Shown here: positions 20,388 to 30,388 of the stretch, one piece after another
Position numbering within the stretch: the stretch's first letter is position 1
How the letters are laid out: each line of letters begins with the position of its first letter
DNA from: an uncultured Clostridia bacterium
GTDB taxonomy: Bacteria > Bacillota > Clostridia > Lachnospirales > CAG-274
Direction of reading: 5' to 3'
DNA: 64,000 nt
Assembly (NCBI GenBank): GCA_947632615.1
Contig: CANRPW010000001.1
Span: 62,001 to 126,000, forward strand
Position numbers and translations under genes: made by a program
The notes under the pieces: generated by a model
Database searches by the model: none
The model's input: the letters and a program-made list of their open reading frames with translations, nothing else
Told to the model about the DNA's origin: nothing

Positions 20388-21278
20388 ATGGAAATTCGTG
20401 TACTTAAATATTTTTTGGCTGTTGTGCGTGAGGAAAGCATAACAAGGGCGGCAGAGGTTTTGCATATTACACAGCCCACACTGTCAAGGCAGCTTGCGCA
20501 GTTAGAGGAAGAGGTGGGTGTAAAGCTGTTTGACAGAGGGACAAGGAGAATTGTTCTGACTGACGAGGGTATGCTTTTAAGACGCCGGGCAGAAGAAATT
20601 ATAGATCTGTCGGACAAGACCCTGGGTGAGCTTCTGACACGGGAAGAGCAGGTCGAGGGCGTTATAACCATAGGCGGAGGCGAGCTTAACGCAATGGAGC
20701 AGATCGCCGAGCTTTGCGGCACTTTCAGAAAGAAATATCCACGGGTGCGTTTTGACATATATACTGCCACTGCGGACGTTGTAAAGGAGCGCATAGAGAG
20801 GGGCAATATTGATATAGGCGTGCTGTTAGAGCCTATAAATATAGAAAAATTTGAGTACATACGCTTTCCCGAGAAGGAGCAGTGGGTGGCGCTTATGAGA
20901 AAAGACGATCCCCTTGCACAAAATGACACAGTCACTGCCAAGCAGTTAGAGCCTTTGCCTCTTATAGTGCCAAGAAGGCTTAATGTGCGGGGAGAGCTTG
21001 CCAACTGGTTTGGAGAGAGGTTTGAGCATTTGAATATTGCCTATACGGGCAATTTGACAACCAACATTGCTATGATAGTGCAAAAGGGCTATGGCTATGC
21101 AATAGTAGTGGGAGGCTCACTGCCCTTTGGGGATAGGGCGGATGTTGTGTCACGCCTGCTTTCTCCCGCACTTGATGCCTCCGTAGTTTTTGCGTGGAAG
21201 CGTGAGCAGCCTATGAACACGGCAACAAGAAAATTTATAGAACATGCAAAATGCTTTTTAGGCATAGATAGGGCATAA
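20388..21278 (+). CDS. LysR-family transcriptional regulator
   Basis: A 296-residue LysR protein starting MEIRVLKYFLAVVREESI; ATG 20388 is best spaced from GCGGGGG, though an ATG at 20385 is possible. The HTH is SITRAAEVLHITQPTLSRQL. The remainder is the periplasmic-binding-like effector domain. It probably governs the following flavodoxin-like gene. Confidence 0.9.
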   Translation: MEIRVLKYFLAVVREESITRAAEVLHITQPTLSRQLAQLEEEVGVKLFDRGTRRIVLTDEGMLLRRRAEEIIDLSDKTLGELLTREEQVEGVITIGGGELNAMEQIAELCGTFRKKYPRVRFDIYTATADVVKERIERGNIDIGVLLEPINIEKFEYIRFPEKEQWVALMRKDDPLAQNDTVTAKQLEPLPLIVPRRLNVRGELANWFGERFEHLNIAYTGNLTTNIAMIVQKGYGYAIVVGGSLPFGDRADVVSRLLSPALDASVVFAWKREQPMNTATRKFIEHAKCFLGIDRA

Positions 21279-21378
21279 AAATTAAGTATTTGATATAATA
21301 AGAATTTTTCAATATAATGTAAGTGTAGAGTAAAAGCAAACGTTTATCTGCACTTACATTTTTATTGGAGGAATTATT

Positions 21379-21579
21379 ATGTACCCGGATAAATATTCTC
21401 TCACAAAGGCAGGGCTTGGTGACGATAAAATAAAGGAAATATTAAGCTGTGAAACGCAATACGAAAAATACAGACTCCTTCGTCTGTGCCGCTGTGAGCA
21501 GCTTGATGAAATTCATACCAAACAGCAGTCGCTGGACACTCTTGACTTTATTATAGGCAAAATGAAAAAAGAACAATAA
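21379..21579 (+). CDS. Small conserved helical protein
   Basis: A 66-residue protein starting MYPDKYSLTKAGLGDDKI behind GGAGGAA. It is charged, soluble and probably helical, with two cysteines (RLCRCEQ). I recognise the pattern from small uncharacterised proteins next to regulators in Clostridia but cannot assign a function. It sits between the LysR and flavodoxin-like genes on the same strand. Confidence 0.65.
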   Translation: MYPDKYSLTKAGLGDDKIKEILSCETQYEKYRLLRLCRCEQLDEIHTKQQSLDTLDFIIGKMKKEQ

Positions 21580-21659
21580 ATAAGGGGGATAAAATGAAAA
21601 CAAGAAAAACAACAGAATATATAGATTAAAATAAAAAAATTATGTATGGAGGGATCAAT

Positions 21660-22289
21660 ATGAAAAAATTATTTGTTTTAGTAATGATGTTATGTGTTAT
21701 ATTTGCCCTTGCGGCTTGTTCTTCGGGAAACAACACCGAAAACACAGCCGAGACCGAGGCTGACAAAACCGCAGCAGAAGCAGCACCCACTTTGGCTGGT
21801 GAAGAAACCGAAAATACCAATTCAAAAATATTGGTTGCTTATTTCTCATGTACAGGAAATACGGCTGCCGTTGCTGAAAAAATAGCCGACAAAACAGGGG
21901 GTGTTCTCTATGAAATAACACCTCTTAAACCCTATACAGAAGATGACCTGAATTACAACATTGACGGCTGCAGAGCCAACACCGAGCAGAACGACCCCAC
22001 CGCAAGACCCGAAATATCCGGCACGGTGGAAAATATGGAGGACTACGACACTGTTTATGTGGGCTATCCTATATGGTGGGGAGAAGCGCCCAAGATAATG
22101 TATACATTTATGGAAAGCTATGATTTTAGCGGAAAAACAATAATTCCTTTCTGCACCTCGGGCAGCAGCCCCATAGGAGACAGCGCAGAAAATATGCGTT
22201 CCTGCGCTCCCGATGCTATTTGGCTTACGGGCGCTCGTTTTAGCTCGTCCCCAAGTGAGAGCGACATAGCCGACTTAATAAACGGATAA
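21660..22289 (+). CDS. Flavodoxin-like lipoprotein
   Basis: Starts MKKLFVLVMMLCVIFALAAC with a lipobox (ALAACSSG) followed by a Glu/Thr/Ala-rich linker, then a flavodoxin fold: ILVAYFSCTGNTAAVAEKIA is the FMN phosphate-binding loop and YPIWWGEAPKIMYTF the second flavin loop. About 209 residues. It would be tethered outside the membrane and act in electron transfer or quinone/disulfide reduction. ATG 21660 follows ATGGAGGG. It is terminated by a strong hairpin. Confidence 0.88.
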   Translation: MKKLFVLVMMLCVIFALAACSSGNNTENTAETEADKTAAEAAPTLAGEETENTNSKILVAYFSCTGNTAAVAEKIADKTGGVLYEITPLKPYTEDDLNYNIDGCRANTEQNDPTARPEISGTVENMEDYDTVYVGYPIWWGEAPKIMYTFMESYDFSGKTIIPFCTSGSSPIGDSAENMRSCAPDAIWLTGARFSSSPSESDIADLING

Positions 22290-22343
22290 AACGTATTAAA
22301 AACATATTTAATATTATATATAGATTATTTTATACATAGTATA

Positions 22344-22383
22344 AAGGGATATATTCCTGAATTGGGGAATATATCCCTTATTT
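22344..22383 (+). terminator. Terminator after the flavodoxin-like gene
   Basis: AAGGGATATATTCC pairs with GGGAATATATCCCTT (13-14 bp stem, short loop), followed by a T-rich tail. Confidence 0.85.
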
Positions 22384-22437
22384 ATTTGGCAATAATCTGC
22401 AAGTGCTGACCGTATCATTATAGAGCGGCACAGGGGG

Positions 22438-23223
22438 CTATAGGGAGAGCTTATTTTTGTATTCCGTGGGGGTCATGCCCATGTTTTGTTTAAAAACTCT
22501 GTTAAAGGTTCTTATACTTTCAAAGCCTGTAAGGCTGCATACGGTCGTTACGGTGAAATCTCCGCTGCGCAAAAGCTCTGCTGCCTTTTCTGTGCGGAGC
22601 TTTCCCAGATAGGTTTTGAGGTTCATATTGAATTTTTCGGAAAAAACACGGGATATATAGTATTTGCTCACATTGAACTGCTTGGCAAGGGTTTCTCTTG
22701 ACAGGGGCTCGGCGTAGTTTAAGGATATGTAGTTTATAAGCCGTGGGGTAAGGTCCTTTGCGGGGATAGGGTCGTACCTTGATATTTCGAGATGTTTAAA
22801 CAGCTCCGAAAAAATGACAAATGTATAACCAAGCTTTTTTTCTATGGGCGCTTTTTTGTCCATATGCTCCATGGCAAAGCGCACCTCAGGGGTTATATTT
22901 TCGGAGGGTATGACAGGGTCGTTACAGCAGATGTAGTCAAGGGAGGGAAAGAACCCTGCCAGATAGCGTGGGTCTAAAATTATGAGGAGAGTATCTGCCT
23001 CTTTTTTGCTGTGGGTATAGTAGGAGTGAAGAGTGTTTGGAAAAATTACTGCCGCATCCCCTTGTTTTACAGTGAAAAAGCTGTTGGATACTCTTATGCG
23101 CTGTACTCCCGAAAAGACATAGAGTATTTCTATATATTTGTGTATGTGCTCATTGAAGTTAAGCTCCTTTTTGTTGTTTATGACAGTAAAATCCGATTTT
23201 AATATCTCGTAGAAGGGCAGCAT
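22438..23223 (-). CDS. AraC-family transcriptional regulator with cupin sensor
   Basis: A 261-residue protein: N-terminal cupin-like domain (FNEHIHKYIEILYVFSG, then GDAAVIFPNTLHSYY) and C-terminal double HTH (LSRETLAKQFNVSKYYISRVF; TVTTVCSLTGFESIRTFNR). This architecture often responds to sugars. The divergent rhodanese-GH3 pair is a plausible target. Confidence 0.88.
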   Translation of the reverse strand: MLPFYEILKSDFTVINNKKELNFNEHIHKYIEILYVFSGVQRIRVSNSFFTVKQGDAAVIFPNTLHSYYTHSKKEADTLLIILDPRYLAGFFPSLDYICCNDPVIPSENITPEVRFAMEHMDKKAPIEKKLGYTFVIFSELFKHLEISRYDPIPAKDLTPRLINYISLNYAEPLSRETLAKQFNVSKYYISRVFSEKFNMNLKTYLGKLRTEKAAELLRSGDFTVTTVCSLTGFESIRTFNRVFKQNMGMTPTEYKNKLSL

Positions 23224-23345
23224 AAAAACACCTCACTTTTTGACCTATACTCAGCACCTTATGACTATTATTGTATGCCAAAATGTTGTATAATACAAGT
23301 AAGATTTTAAAATTGTAATTTTTATAAAAATGAGGAGGGAGTTTT

Positions 23346-24113
23346 TTGAAAAAGCGTTTGTTGTGTTTTTTGCTTTTTGTTTTAATTTGCTGTCCTCTTT
23401 CTGTTTTGGGAGGGACTGTTGTGGATCAGAATAAAGTATATAAGACGGTGTCGGGGTCAGGTAAATATTGTGACGTGGTAAAGTGGGGCAAAAATGTGGC
23501 TGTAATAACAAGCGACAGGCACAGAATACAGTATACTCTTTTGGGAGGGGTCTTTTCTGATGTATGCCTTGACTTTTTTGAAGAAAGCGACATACCCGAC
23601 TATTACGGAAAGACTTTTGTTATAAACGATATTGATGTTGTGGGAGATCAGCTCATAGCCGGCTGTAATGAGGGCATAGTTCTCATTATAACCGACTGTA
23701 TGAAATGTTATAAGCTGAAAAAGGTCTGCGACTTTGATATAACCAAAATAGCCGTTGATAATGTATATATGACTGTGTACGGAGCAGCCGTGGGGGAAAG
23801 GGCTAAAGTGCCCTTAGATGTTGTAAGACAGTCTAAGATAGCCCCCTCGGAGGTAAGGCAGAAGGTGGAAAACGGGGCTTATCTTATTGATGTGAGGGAT
23901 AAGGCAGATTTTTTGGCAGGGCATATAGAGTGCGCTGTTAATATACCCATAGACAGTATAGAAAAAATAGGGGAATACCCTGCAAACAGCACCCTTGTTT
24001 TCTATTGCTACAGCGGAAACCGCTCAGGCAGGGCTGTGGAAACGGCTCGGGGTCTTGGTTTTGTAAACGTATATAACGCCGGAGGCTATGAGGACCTTTT
24101 GGCAGAATACTGA
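23346..24113 (+). CDS. Secreted protein with C-terminal rhodanese domain
   Basis: A TTG start (23346) is favoured by AGGAGGGAG directly upstream. MKKRLLCFLLFVLICC is a signal peptide. Residues ~25-155 are a beta-rich region I do not recognise. Residues ~165-255 are rhodanese: YLIDVRDKADFLAGHI and the active loop FYCYSGNRSGRA with catalytic Cys. It would act outside the membrane in sulfur transfer or redox. It precedes the GH3 gene by about 28 bp in the same direction. Confidence 0.82.
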   Translation: MKKRLLCFLLFVLICCPLSVLGGTVVDQNKVYKTVSGSGKYCDVVKWGKNVAVITSDRHRIQYTLLGGVFSDVCLDFFEESDIPDYYGKTFVINDIDVVGDQLIAGCNEGIVLIITDCMKCYKLKKVCDFDITKIAVDNVYMTVYGAAVGERAKVPLDVVRQSKIAPSEVRQKVENGAYLIDVRDKADFLAGHIECAVNIPIDSIEKIGEYPANSTLVFYCYSGNRSGRAVETARGLGFVNVYNAGGYEDLLAEY

Positions 24114-24141
24114 ATAATTGCATAAGGAGGGTGAAACATAT

Positions 24142-27100
24142 ATGAAGTTTAAAAAGCTTATAGCCGCAGGGCTTGTATTTATAATGACAGGAAGTATTAT
24201 ACCGGCAAATGCAGCGGTAATCGAGGAGGGTGACACTATGCTGCCATATCAGAATGAGGCTTTGTCTTTTGAAGAAAGAGCTGCCGATCTTGTATCAAGA
24301 ATGACACTTGAAGAAAAGGTGTCACAGCTTCAAAATTCGGCTGCGGCTATAGACCGTCTTGGAGTCAGTGACTACAACTATTGGAGAGAGGGGCTTCACG
24401 GTGTGGCAAGACAGGGACGTGCCATAAGCTTTCCTTCGCCTCTTTCTATGTCAAACACCTGGGACAGAGAGCTTGTTAAGGAGGCGGCTGACATAACCTC
24501 TACCGAAGCAAGGATAAAGGACAATAAAAAGAACCTGAACTATTGGTCGCCTACCATAAATATGGCGAGAGATCCACGCTGGGGCAGAAACGAGGAGACC
24601 TTCGGAGAAGATCCTTATCTTACAACGCAGCTGGCAGACCAATTTATTGCTGGTATGCAGGGAGATGACCCAAGCTACCTTAAGACAATAGCCACCTTAA
24701 AGCACTTTGTGGCAAACAACGCCGAGGGCGAGCGTACCTCGGGTGCATCTGTTATGGACGAGCAGACCCTGAGAGACTATTACGGCAAAGCCTTTGAAGA
24801 CATAATAAAGGATGTTCACCCGGGAGCAGTAATGAGCTCATACAACGCAACTACAGTGACAAGAAGCGGAAAAATCATACAGGAGGGAGGTTATCTTCCT
24901 TGGGATTATCTTCCTTCACCTGCAAATCCGTATATACTTACGGAGCTTCTGAGAAAAACCTGGGGTTTTGACGGCTTTGTAACAGGCGACTGCGGCGCAG
25001 TAGGTTATCTCAACGGTACGGTGGCATATAAGAAAACACTGTTTCCCGATGCGGAAGTCTTGGGCGAGGTGTCTCAGTCCGAAACGGTGGCAAAGGCATT
25101 TCAGGCAGGCAACGACATTGACTGCGGCAGCGTGGCAAACGCAGGAGCTTATGAGGCAATACAAAACGGCAGTCTTGACGAGGCTATAATAGATGTGGCA
25201 CTTTACAGACTTTTTCTTCAGAGAATGAGAACAGGCGAGTTTGACTCCGATGTGCCCTATCAGAATGTGGATGAAAGCAAGTTAGAAGCTCCCGAGCACG
25301 TTGCAGTGGCAGAAAAGGCAGCTGAGGAGAGTTGGGTGCTTCTTAAAAACGATAATATACTTCCTCTTGGTGAGGATGTAAAGACGGTTGCTATAGTTGG
25401 CAGCTATGCAGGGCAGACCTTCCTTGGGGATTATTCGGGACTTCCCACCGATACAACAACGCCCTATGAAGGTTTGGTTCAGGTGCTTGGGGACAAAGTA
25501 AAAGTAGAATACATAGGCGCAGTAGGCGACGACACACCTTTATTCAATATTAAATCACTCAAGCTTGTAAAGAACGACAACACCGAAGTAAATGTAGACC
25601 TTTCCACGGCGGCTGTGGCAGTGCTTGACAGTAAAACAGGCAAGACAGGCGTGCAGAAGGCAGAAAGCAGCCTTGTTGACTTTACTCCCGCAGGCTCGGC
25701 GGCGATACCTGACGTAGATTTTACGGATGTAAAGAGCATAAAGGCGGAAATTTCCGCAGATGCTCTTTCACCGGGAGGGCAGCTGCTTGTGGGCTATAAT
25801 TCGGCAAGCCAGACTGTGGCTTCGATAGATGTGCCCATTACCGGCTCTAAGGATAACTACCAAACCGTAGAGATACCCTGCACAGCAAATGCAGGGGGAT
25901 ATTCAGGCAAGGCAAGTATGTTCCTTACAGCGGCGGCAGTTTCGGAGTTTGATTTTGAAGATAACAAGCATAAGCTTGAGGGCGCAGACGTTATAATAGC
26001 CTACGTTGGCACAAGCCTTTCCGACTCCAGCGAATCTCACGACCGTGAGAGTATAGCCCTGCCTGAGGATCAGGCTTATGTAAAGCAGATAGCAGACGCT
26101 TATGGCGACAAAACTGTCGTGGCAATGCAGACAGTAGGGCAGATGGATATTTCGTCCTTTGCAGACAAGGCGAAGGCTATAATGTGGACAAGCTATAACG
26201 GACAAAAGCAGGGTCTTGCTTTTGCAAAGATAATAGCAGGGGAGGTCAATCCCTCGGGCAAGCTCACCACTACATGGTACGACCCTGAGGACCTTGCATC
26301 AAAGCTGCCCCTTTCTGCCCCGGAAGTATCCGAGGGCGGCATAACATGGAAGAGAAATACAGGCTACCGTATAAGACAGAGCTCCGACTATCCCGGAAGG
26401 ACTTATCAGTATTATAACGGAAAGGCTGTTTATCCCTTTGGATATGGGCTTTCTTATACGAGCTACGAATACTCCGACCTTAAGCTTTCGTCAAACACAG
26501 TTGATGCAAACGGAAGTGTAAAAGTAACGGTAGCTGTAAAGAATACGGGCAAGACTGACGGGCAGGAAGTTGTACAGCTCTATGTAAAAGCTCCCGGCGG
26601 CAACGGGGAGGACCTTCCTCTTAAGCAGTTAAAGGGCTTTGAGAGAGTAGACCTTAAGGCAGGGGAGACCAAGACAGTCACAATGACTCTTGATATACCC
26701 GACCTTCACTTCTACAGCGAAGCCCATAAGAAAATATATGTGCCCGAAGGAATATATACCATAGCGGTGGGCAGAAACTCCGCAGACGAAGCAAATACAG
26801 CTGAGCTTACAGTAAAAGGCTCTCTTCGTAGAAGGCTTGAAAGCGTATGCGCAATACCTTCGGGAGTAGTGGTCGTTTCTGCGGTAAGTGATGACGGCAA
26901 GGTGGTTGGCGAGCTAAAATCGGTCGAGGCAAACCTGACTGCAAAGCTCTCCGATGAAACGGATGCAGACCTCTCTCAGGCAAAGGTGACCTATACAAGC
27001 TCCGATGAAAACGTGGCAACGGTAAACGCCCACGGTCATGTGAGAGGCGGCATAAAATCGGGCACTGCCACTATAACGGCTTCAGTCACCGTAAACGGTG

Positions 27101-28122
27101 TGACAAAGAAAACGTCTTTCCCTGTTTCCGCAACAGCAAAGGCTGCAATAACGGGAGAGCTTATGAAGTCATATACAGATAAGCTTGACACGGCATTTGC
27201 AGGCTATTTGCCGGCAGACTATTCGGAAGAAAATTGGGGACTTATAACAGGTATTTATAGCGATGCCAAAACCGCTCTTAAAAAAGAGATAGACTCCGAC
27301 GTTCTTCCCACCATAACGGATGATGCCGTATCGGGTATGGCAGCCATAAGGAAAAAGCCTGCGCCGGGCACGGCTATATATACTATAGACAATCTTAAAA
27401 ATACAGTAGCCGGCACAATAGAAGCCGACCTTACATACAACGGCGACTCTATGCAGCCCGAGGCAGTGCTTGTTACAGAGGTATATAACAATGATGGAAG
27501 TCTTAACAGAACATTACAGACTCCCGTACAGGACAGCGGAAGTTATATAATAGAGGGCAGCTTTGTATCCGGCGAAAAAACAGAGCTTTACATACTAAAA
27601 GATATGAACTCTACAGAACCCCTGTGCGGCAAGCGCGACCATATTTTCGAGTTGTCTGCGGATGCTCTTGTAACCGTATATAACTTCAGCGATCCAAAAT
27701 TTGACCCCTGGAGAAACACCACGGACGAGTTGCCTCTTGCACATATAGAGGTGTTTGACGGCTTTGGCGCTTTCAACGACAAGACGCCGAGCTTTACCTA
27801 CAGATACGGCGGAGTGGACTACAGCTTTACAAGATCTTTACAGGCAGGTGGGGGCAGCACCACAAAGAGGTGCATATACTTTACACCCCAAGAAGGCTTT
27901 GCAAAATGTACCGTTACTGTAATATTCAACAGTAACTCCGAAGGCAGACCCATGAATATCGCCCAAGGCGGCAGCATTGTGGCTACTCAGGACGGCCCCA
28001 ACCCAAGCAAGAACGAGGCTCAGGCAGTGACCGCAGAAATAACCGACTTCACCCAGCCCGTATATATCTACGGCGGCAGCAGCAATAAAGACCTTCTGGG
28101 CGTTATCATTGCATATGAATGA
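24142..28122 (+). CDS. Large secreted GH3 family glycoside hydrolase
   Basis: A 1326-residue protein; ATG 24142 follows AAGGAGGG and opens a signal peptide (MKFKKLIAAGLVFIMTGS). Domains: GH3 N-terminal barrel (MTLEEKVSQLQ; NMARDPRWGRNEETFGEDP; nucleophile loop FVTGDCGAVG), a CBM6-like insertion around residues 500-600, GH3 C-terminal domain with ESHDRES, an Fn3-like domain (AVKNTGKTDGQEVVQLYV), a Big2-like domain, and about 300 C-terminal residues of unknown fold. Sequence style suits beta-glucosidase or beta-xylosidase acting on plant oligosaccharides. No dockerin or sortase signal is seen. Confidence 0.92.
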   Translation: MKFKKLIAAGLVFIMTGSIIPANAAVIEEGDTMLPYQNEALSFEERAADLVSRMTLEEKVSQLQNSAAAIDRLGVSDYNYWREGLHGVARQGRAISFPSPLSMSNTWDRELVKEAADITSTEARIKDNKKNLNYWSPTINMARDPRWGRNEETFGEDPYLTTQLADQFIAGMQGDDPSYLKTIATLKHFVANNAEGERTSGASVMDEQTLRDYYGKAFEDIIKDVHPGAVMSSYNATTVTRSGKIIQEGGYLPWDYLPSPANPYILTELLRKTWGFDGFVTGDCGAVGYLNGTVAYKKTLFPDAEVLGEVSQSETVAKAFQAGNDIDCGSVANAGAYEAIQNGSLDEAIIDVALYRLFLQRMRTGEFDSDVPYQNVDESKLEAPEHVAVAEKAAEESWVLLKNDNILPLGEDVKTVAIVGSYAGQTFLGDYSGLPTDTTTPYEGLVQVLGDKVKVEYIGAVGDDTPLFNIKSLKLVKNDNTEVNVDLSTAAVAVLDSKTGKTGVQKAESSLVDFTPAGSAAIPDVDFTDVKSIKAEISADALSPGGQLLVGYNSASQTVASIDVPITGSKDNYQTVEIPCTANAGGYSGKASMFLTAAAVSEFDFEDNKHKLEGADVIIAYVGTSLSDSSESHDRESIALPEDQAYVKQIADAYGDKTVVAMQTVGQMDISSFADKAKAIMWTSYNGQKQGLAFAKIIAGEVNPSGKLTTTWYDPEDLASKLPLSAPEVSEGGITWKRNTGYRIRQSSDYPGRTYQYYNGKAVYPFGYGLSYTSYEYSDLKLSSNTVDANGSVKVTVAVKNTGKTDGQEVVQLYVKAPGGNGEDLPLKQLKGFERVDLKAGETKTVTMTLDIPDLHFYSEAHKKIYVPEGIYTIAVGRNSADEANTAELTVKGSLRRRLESVCAIPSGVVVVSAVSDDGKVVGELKSVEANLTAKLSDETDADLSQAKVTYTSSDENVATVNAHGHVRGGIKSGTATITASVTVNGVTKKTSFPVSATAKAAITGELMKSYTDKLDTAFAGYLPADYSEENWGLITGIYSDAKTALKKEIDSDVLPTITDDAVSGMAAIRKKPAPGTAIYTIDNLKNTVAGTIEADLTYNGDSMQPEAVLVTEVYNNDGSLNRTLQTPVQDSGSYIIEGSFVSGEKTELYILKDMNSTEPLCGKRDHIFELSADALVTVYNFSDPKFDPWRNTTDELPLAHIEVFDGFGAFNDKTPSFTYRYGGVDYSFTRSLQAGGGSTTKRCIYFTPQEGFAKCTVTVIFNSNSEGRPMNIAQGGSIVATQDGPNPSKNEAQAVTAEITDFTQPVYIYGGSSNKDLLGVIIAYE

Positions 28123-28192
28123 TCGCCACCCCCATAGAAATTCACATCACCCCCAATATGTCCCCTATAAAAATAACAAACAATAAAAAAAG

Positions 28193-28223
28193 GATCGTTC
28201 TCCTCGGAAGAGCGATCTTTTTT
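28193..28223 (+). terminator. Terminator after the GH3 gene
   Basis: GATCGTTCT pairs with AGAGCGATC (one G-U pair) and is followed by six T. Confidence 0.75.
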
Positions 28224-28539
28224 GCAGTTAAAACGGCAGTCTTTTATGCGACCTAATAAAGAGATTTGCGGCGGTGTGTTTATCCTTGGTGGTTTTAAAG
28301 AGCGTTTTTTCCGAACAGTCCTTTGGCTATAATAAGGTTTCTTGAAAGTATTATAAACTTTGGTGTTTATCAAAGCAGTCAACAGACTCCGGGCTATATA
28401 ATTTAAAATATAAATGTGGAAAACTTAAAAGGAGTATGATATAATAAATATAACGACAAATGTATGCACGGCATAATTTTGAACTTAAATATGACCGAGT
28501 ATTTTTAATGGAAAATTAAGTATAGGACAGGATAATATT

Positions 28540-28982
28540 ATGAATAAACCGCCGTTTGAGATCACAAACTTATAGCGCTGCCCAAGGATATAACCGAATG
28601 GAATTCTCTGTTTGCGTGGCTCCCCATAGAATCCATAATACATGACAGACAAAGCGAATACTACGGAATAATTAACAGTTGCAACAATTTGGGCAGCTCT
28701 ACGGAATTTATTGTTTTTATGCTTGATGTAATTAAAGATGTGCTGAGGGAAGAAAATGAAATGTCGGAAAAAGTGTCGGAAATAATGTCGGAATTGGAAA
28801 AGGACAGGCTTGAAATAATCAAAAGCTATTTATCCAAGCACCGCAGCATTACCTCAAAAGAAGCCGTCAGCCTTCTTGACATTAGTGAGCGTACATCGCA
28901 AAGGCTTCTGAAAAAAGCCGAAAGAATGGGACTTATCAAAAGCATGGGTTCTACGAAAAACAAGCATTATTACATAGTATAA
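28540..28982 (+). pseudogene. Fic-family protein with large internal deletion
   Basis: The start MNKPPFEITN is a typical N-terminus of the long Fic-HTH family. After ten codons the frame meets a stop (28554), and in another frame the C-terminal part of the same family resumes: FAWLPIESIIHDRQSEYYGI, then STEFIVFMLDVI and a winged helix (SLLDISERTSQRLLKKAERMG). The whole catalytic core with the HxFx(D/E)GNxR motif is missing. The residual 97-residue frame from 28689 would make only the HTH. The upstream stretch 28224-28539 holds nothing recognisable. Confidence 0.7.
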
Positions 28983-29169
28983 CTATGTCCATAGACAGCA
29001 AGGCTAAGACTTATTTCCCTGTTATGGAAAAAACGGGTTATTGACTTACCTGTTTTTGTATAGTAGAATTTATAATATGTATTTTTATTTTGTAAAATGG
29101 GTTTTTGTGGGAGTTTTATGAATAAAAACCCGAATAAACACAGTGTTATTTTGGAGGAAGGGCGTAATT

Positions 29170-29844
29170 ATGAATGATGTTCCTAAGCTGATTGTAATGT
29201 TGACCTATAATGACCATACAGTAAAAAATGCTTTCGATATTTTTAAAAGCTGTAAGAATGTCAAGGCTGAATATTGGGGCTTTAAGGAAGAGGGTCTGCC
29301 CCATGATAAAATGAGGGAGCTTTATTCTTACATGAAAGACTGCGGTAAAAAAACCGTTCTTGAAGTAGTAGCATATACTGAAAAGGAATGTCTTGAGGGG
29401 GCGGAGATGGCTGTTGAATACGGAGTCGATATTCTTATGGGCACAATATTTTCCGACTCGGTAAATGAGCTTTGCAGAAAAAACGGTCTTAAATATATGC
29501 CCTTTGTGGGGCAGGTAGAAGAACGTCCCTCTGTTCTTAAGGGTACTGCCAAGGAAATGATCGAAGAAGCAAAAGCCTATCTGAAAAAAGGCGTCTATGG
29601 CTTTGATTTGCTGGGCTACAGATATACGGGAGAGGCATTTGGGCTTATAAAGGAATTTGTTTCTTCTGTAAAAGCGCCTGTATGTGTTGCGGGAAGCATA
29701 AACAGCTTTTCAAGATTAGACGAAATTTTGGAGATCTCCCCCTATGCCTTTACAATCGGAAGTGCATTTTTTGAAAACAAATTTGAAGGAACTTTTGAGG
29801 AACAAATAAATAAGGTGTGTGAATATATTTCAGGGGTGAGGTAA
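29170..29844 (+). CDS. TIM-barrel-like protein of unknown activity
   Basis: A 224-residue soluble protein starting MNDVPKLIVMLTYNDHTV behind TTGGAGGAAGG. Features such as TVLEVVAYT, GVDILMGTIFS, APVCVAGSINS and FTIGSAFFENKF mark alternating beta strands ending in a phosphate-binding-like GSI/GSA loop, as in ribulose-phosphate-binding barrels. Exact enzyme unknown. It is one base from the YqeG-like gene, so they form one operon. Confidence 0.7.
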   Translation: MNDVPKLIVMLTYNDHTVKNAFDIFKSCKNVKAEYWGFKEEGLPHDKMRELYSYMKDCGKKTVLEVVAYTEKECLEGAEMAVEYGVDILMGTIFSDSVNELCRKNGLKYMPFVGQVEERPSVLKGTAKEMIEEAKAYLKKGVYGFDLLGYRYTGEAFGLIKEFVSSVKAPVCVAGSINSFSRLDEILEISPYAFTIGSAFFENKFEGTFEEQINKVCEYISGVR

Positions 29845-29845
29845 A

Positions 29846-30373
29846 ATGCTTCATAAGCTGTTTCCCTATGAATATGCAGAAAGTGTTTTTGCTCTTGATT
29901 ATAATAAATTATATGCCCTTGGCTACAGAGGTATAATTTTTGACATAGACAATACATTGGTTCATCACGGAGAAGACTCCACTCCCGAGGTTGATGCTCT
30001 GTTTAAAACCATACATAGCATAGGCTTTAAAACTATTCTGCTTTCCGACAATGACAAAGAGAGAATAGAGAGATTTTTGAAAAATATTAATTCAATGTAT
30101 ATTGCAGACGCCGAAAAGCCAAAGCCCCATAATTATCTGAAGGCTGTGGAAATGATGGGCATAAAGAAGGAGGAAGCCGTTTTTGTGGGAGATCAGATAT
30201 TTACTGATATTTACGGAGCAAACCGAAGCAAAATAGCAAGCATACTGGTAAAATATCTGAGGTATGACGACGAAACCAAAATAGGCAAAAAAAGAATGTT
30301 TGAAAAGATCGTTCTTAAGCTCTACAGTATGAGCAGGGCTTATCAGCACCGCATAGGAGATATTTATAAATAA
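29846..30373 (+). CDS. YqeG-family HAD IIIA-type phosphatase
   Basis: A 175-residue HAD protein: GIIFDIDNTLVHH is motif I with the nucleophile Asp, LLSDND motif II, and KPKPHNYLKA ... EEAVFVGDQIFTDIYGANR motifs III-IV. Length and layout match the YqeG family widespread in Firmicutes. The physiological substrate is not settled. Confidence 0.9.
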   Translation: MLHKLFPYEYAESVFALDYNKLYALGYRGIIFDIDNTLVHHGEDSTPEVDALFKTIHSIGFKTILLSDNDKERIERFLKNINSMYIADAEKPKPHNYLKAVEMMGIKKEEAVFVGDQIFTDIYGANRSKIASILVKYLRYDDETKIGKKRMFEKIVLKLYSMSRAYQHRIGDIYK

Positions 30374-30388
30374 GGGAGTTGTTTTATT

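Noticed and set aside
20303..21004. 233-residue minus-strand ORF opposite the LysR gene
   Set aside because: Low-complexity Ser/Arg-rich shadow of the LysR reading frame.
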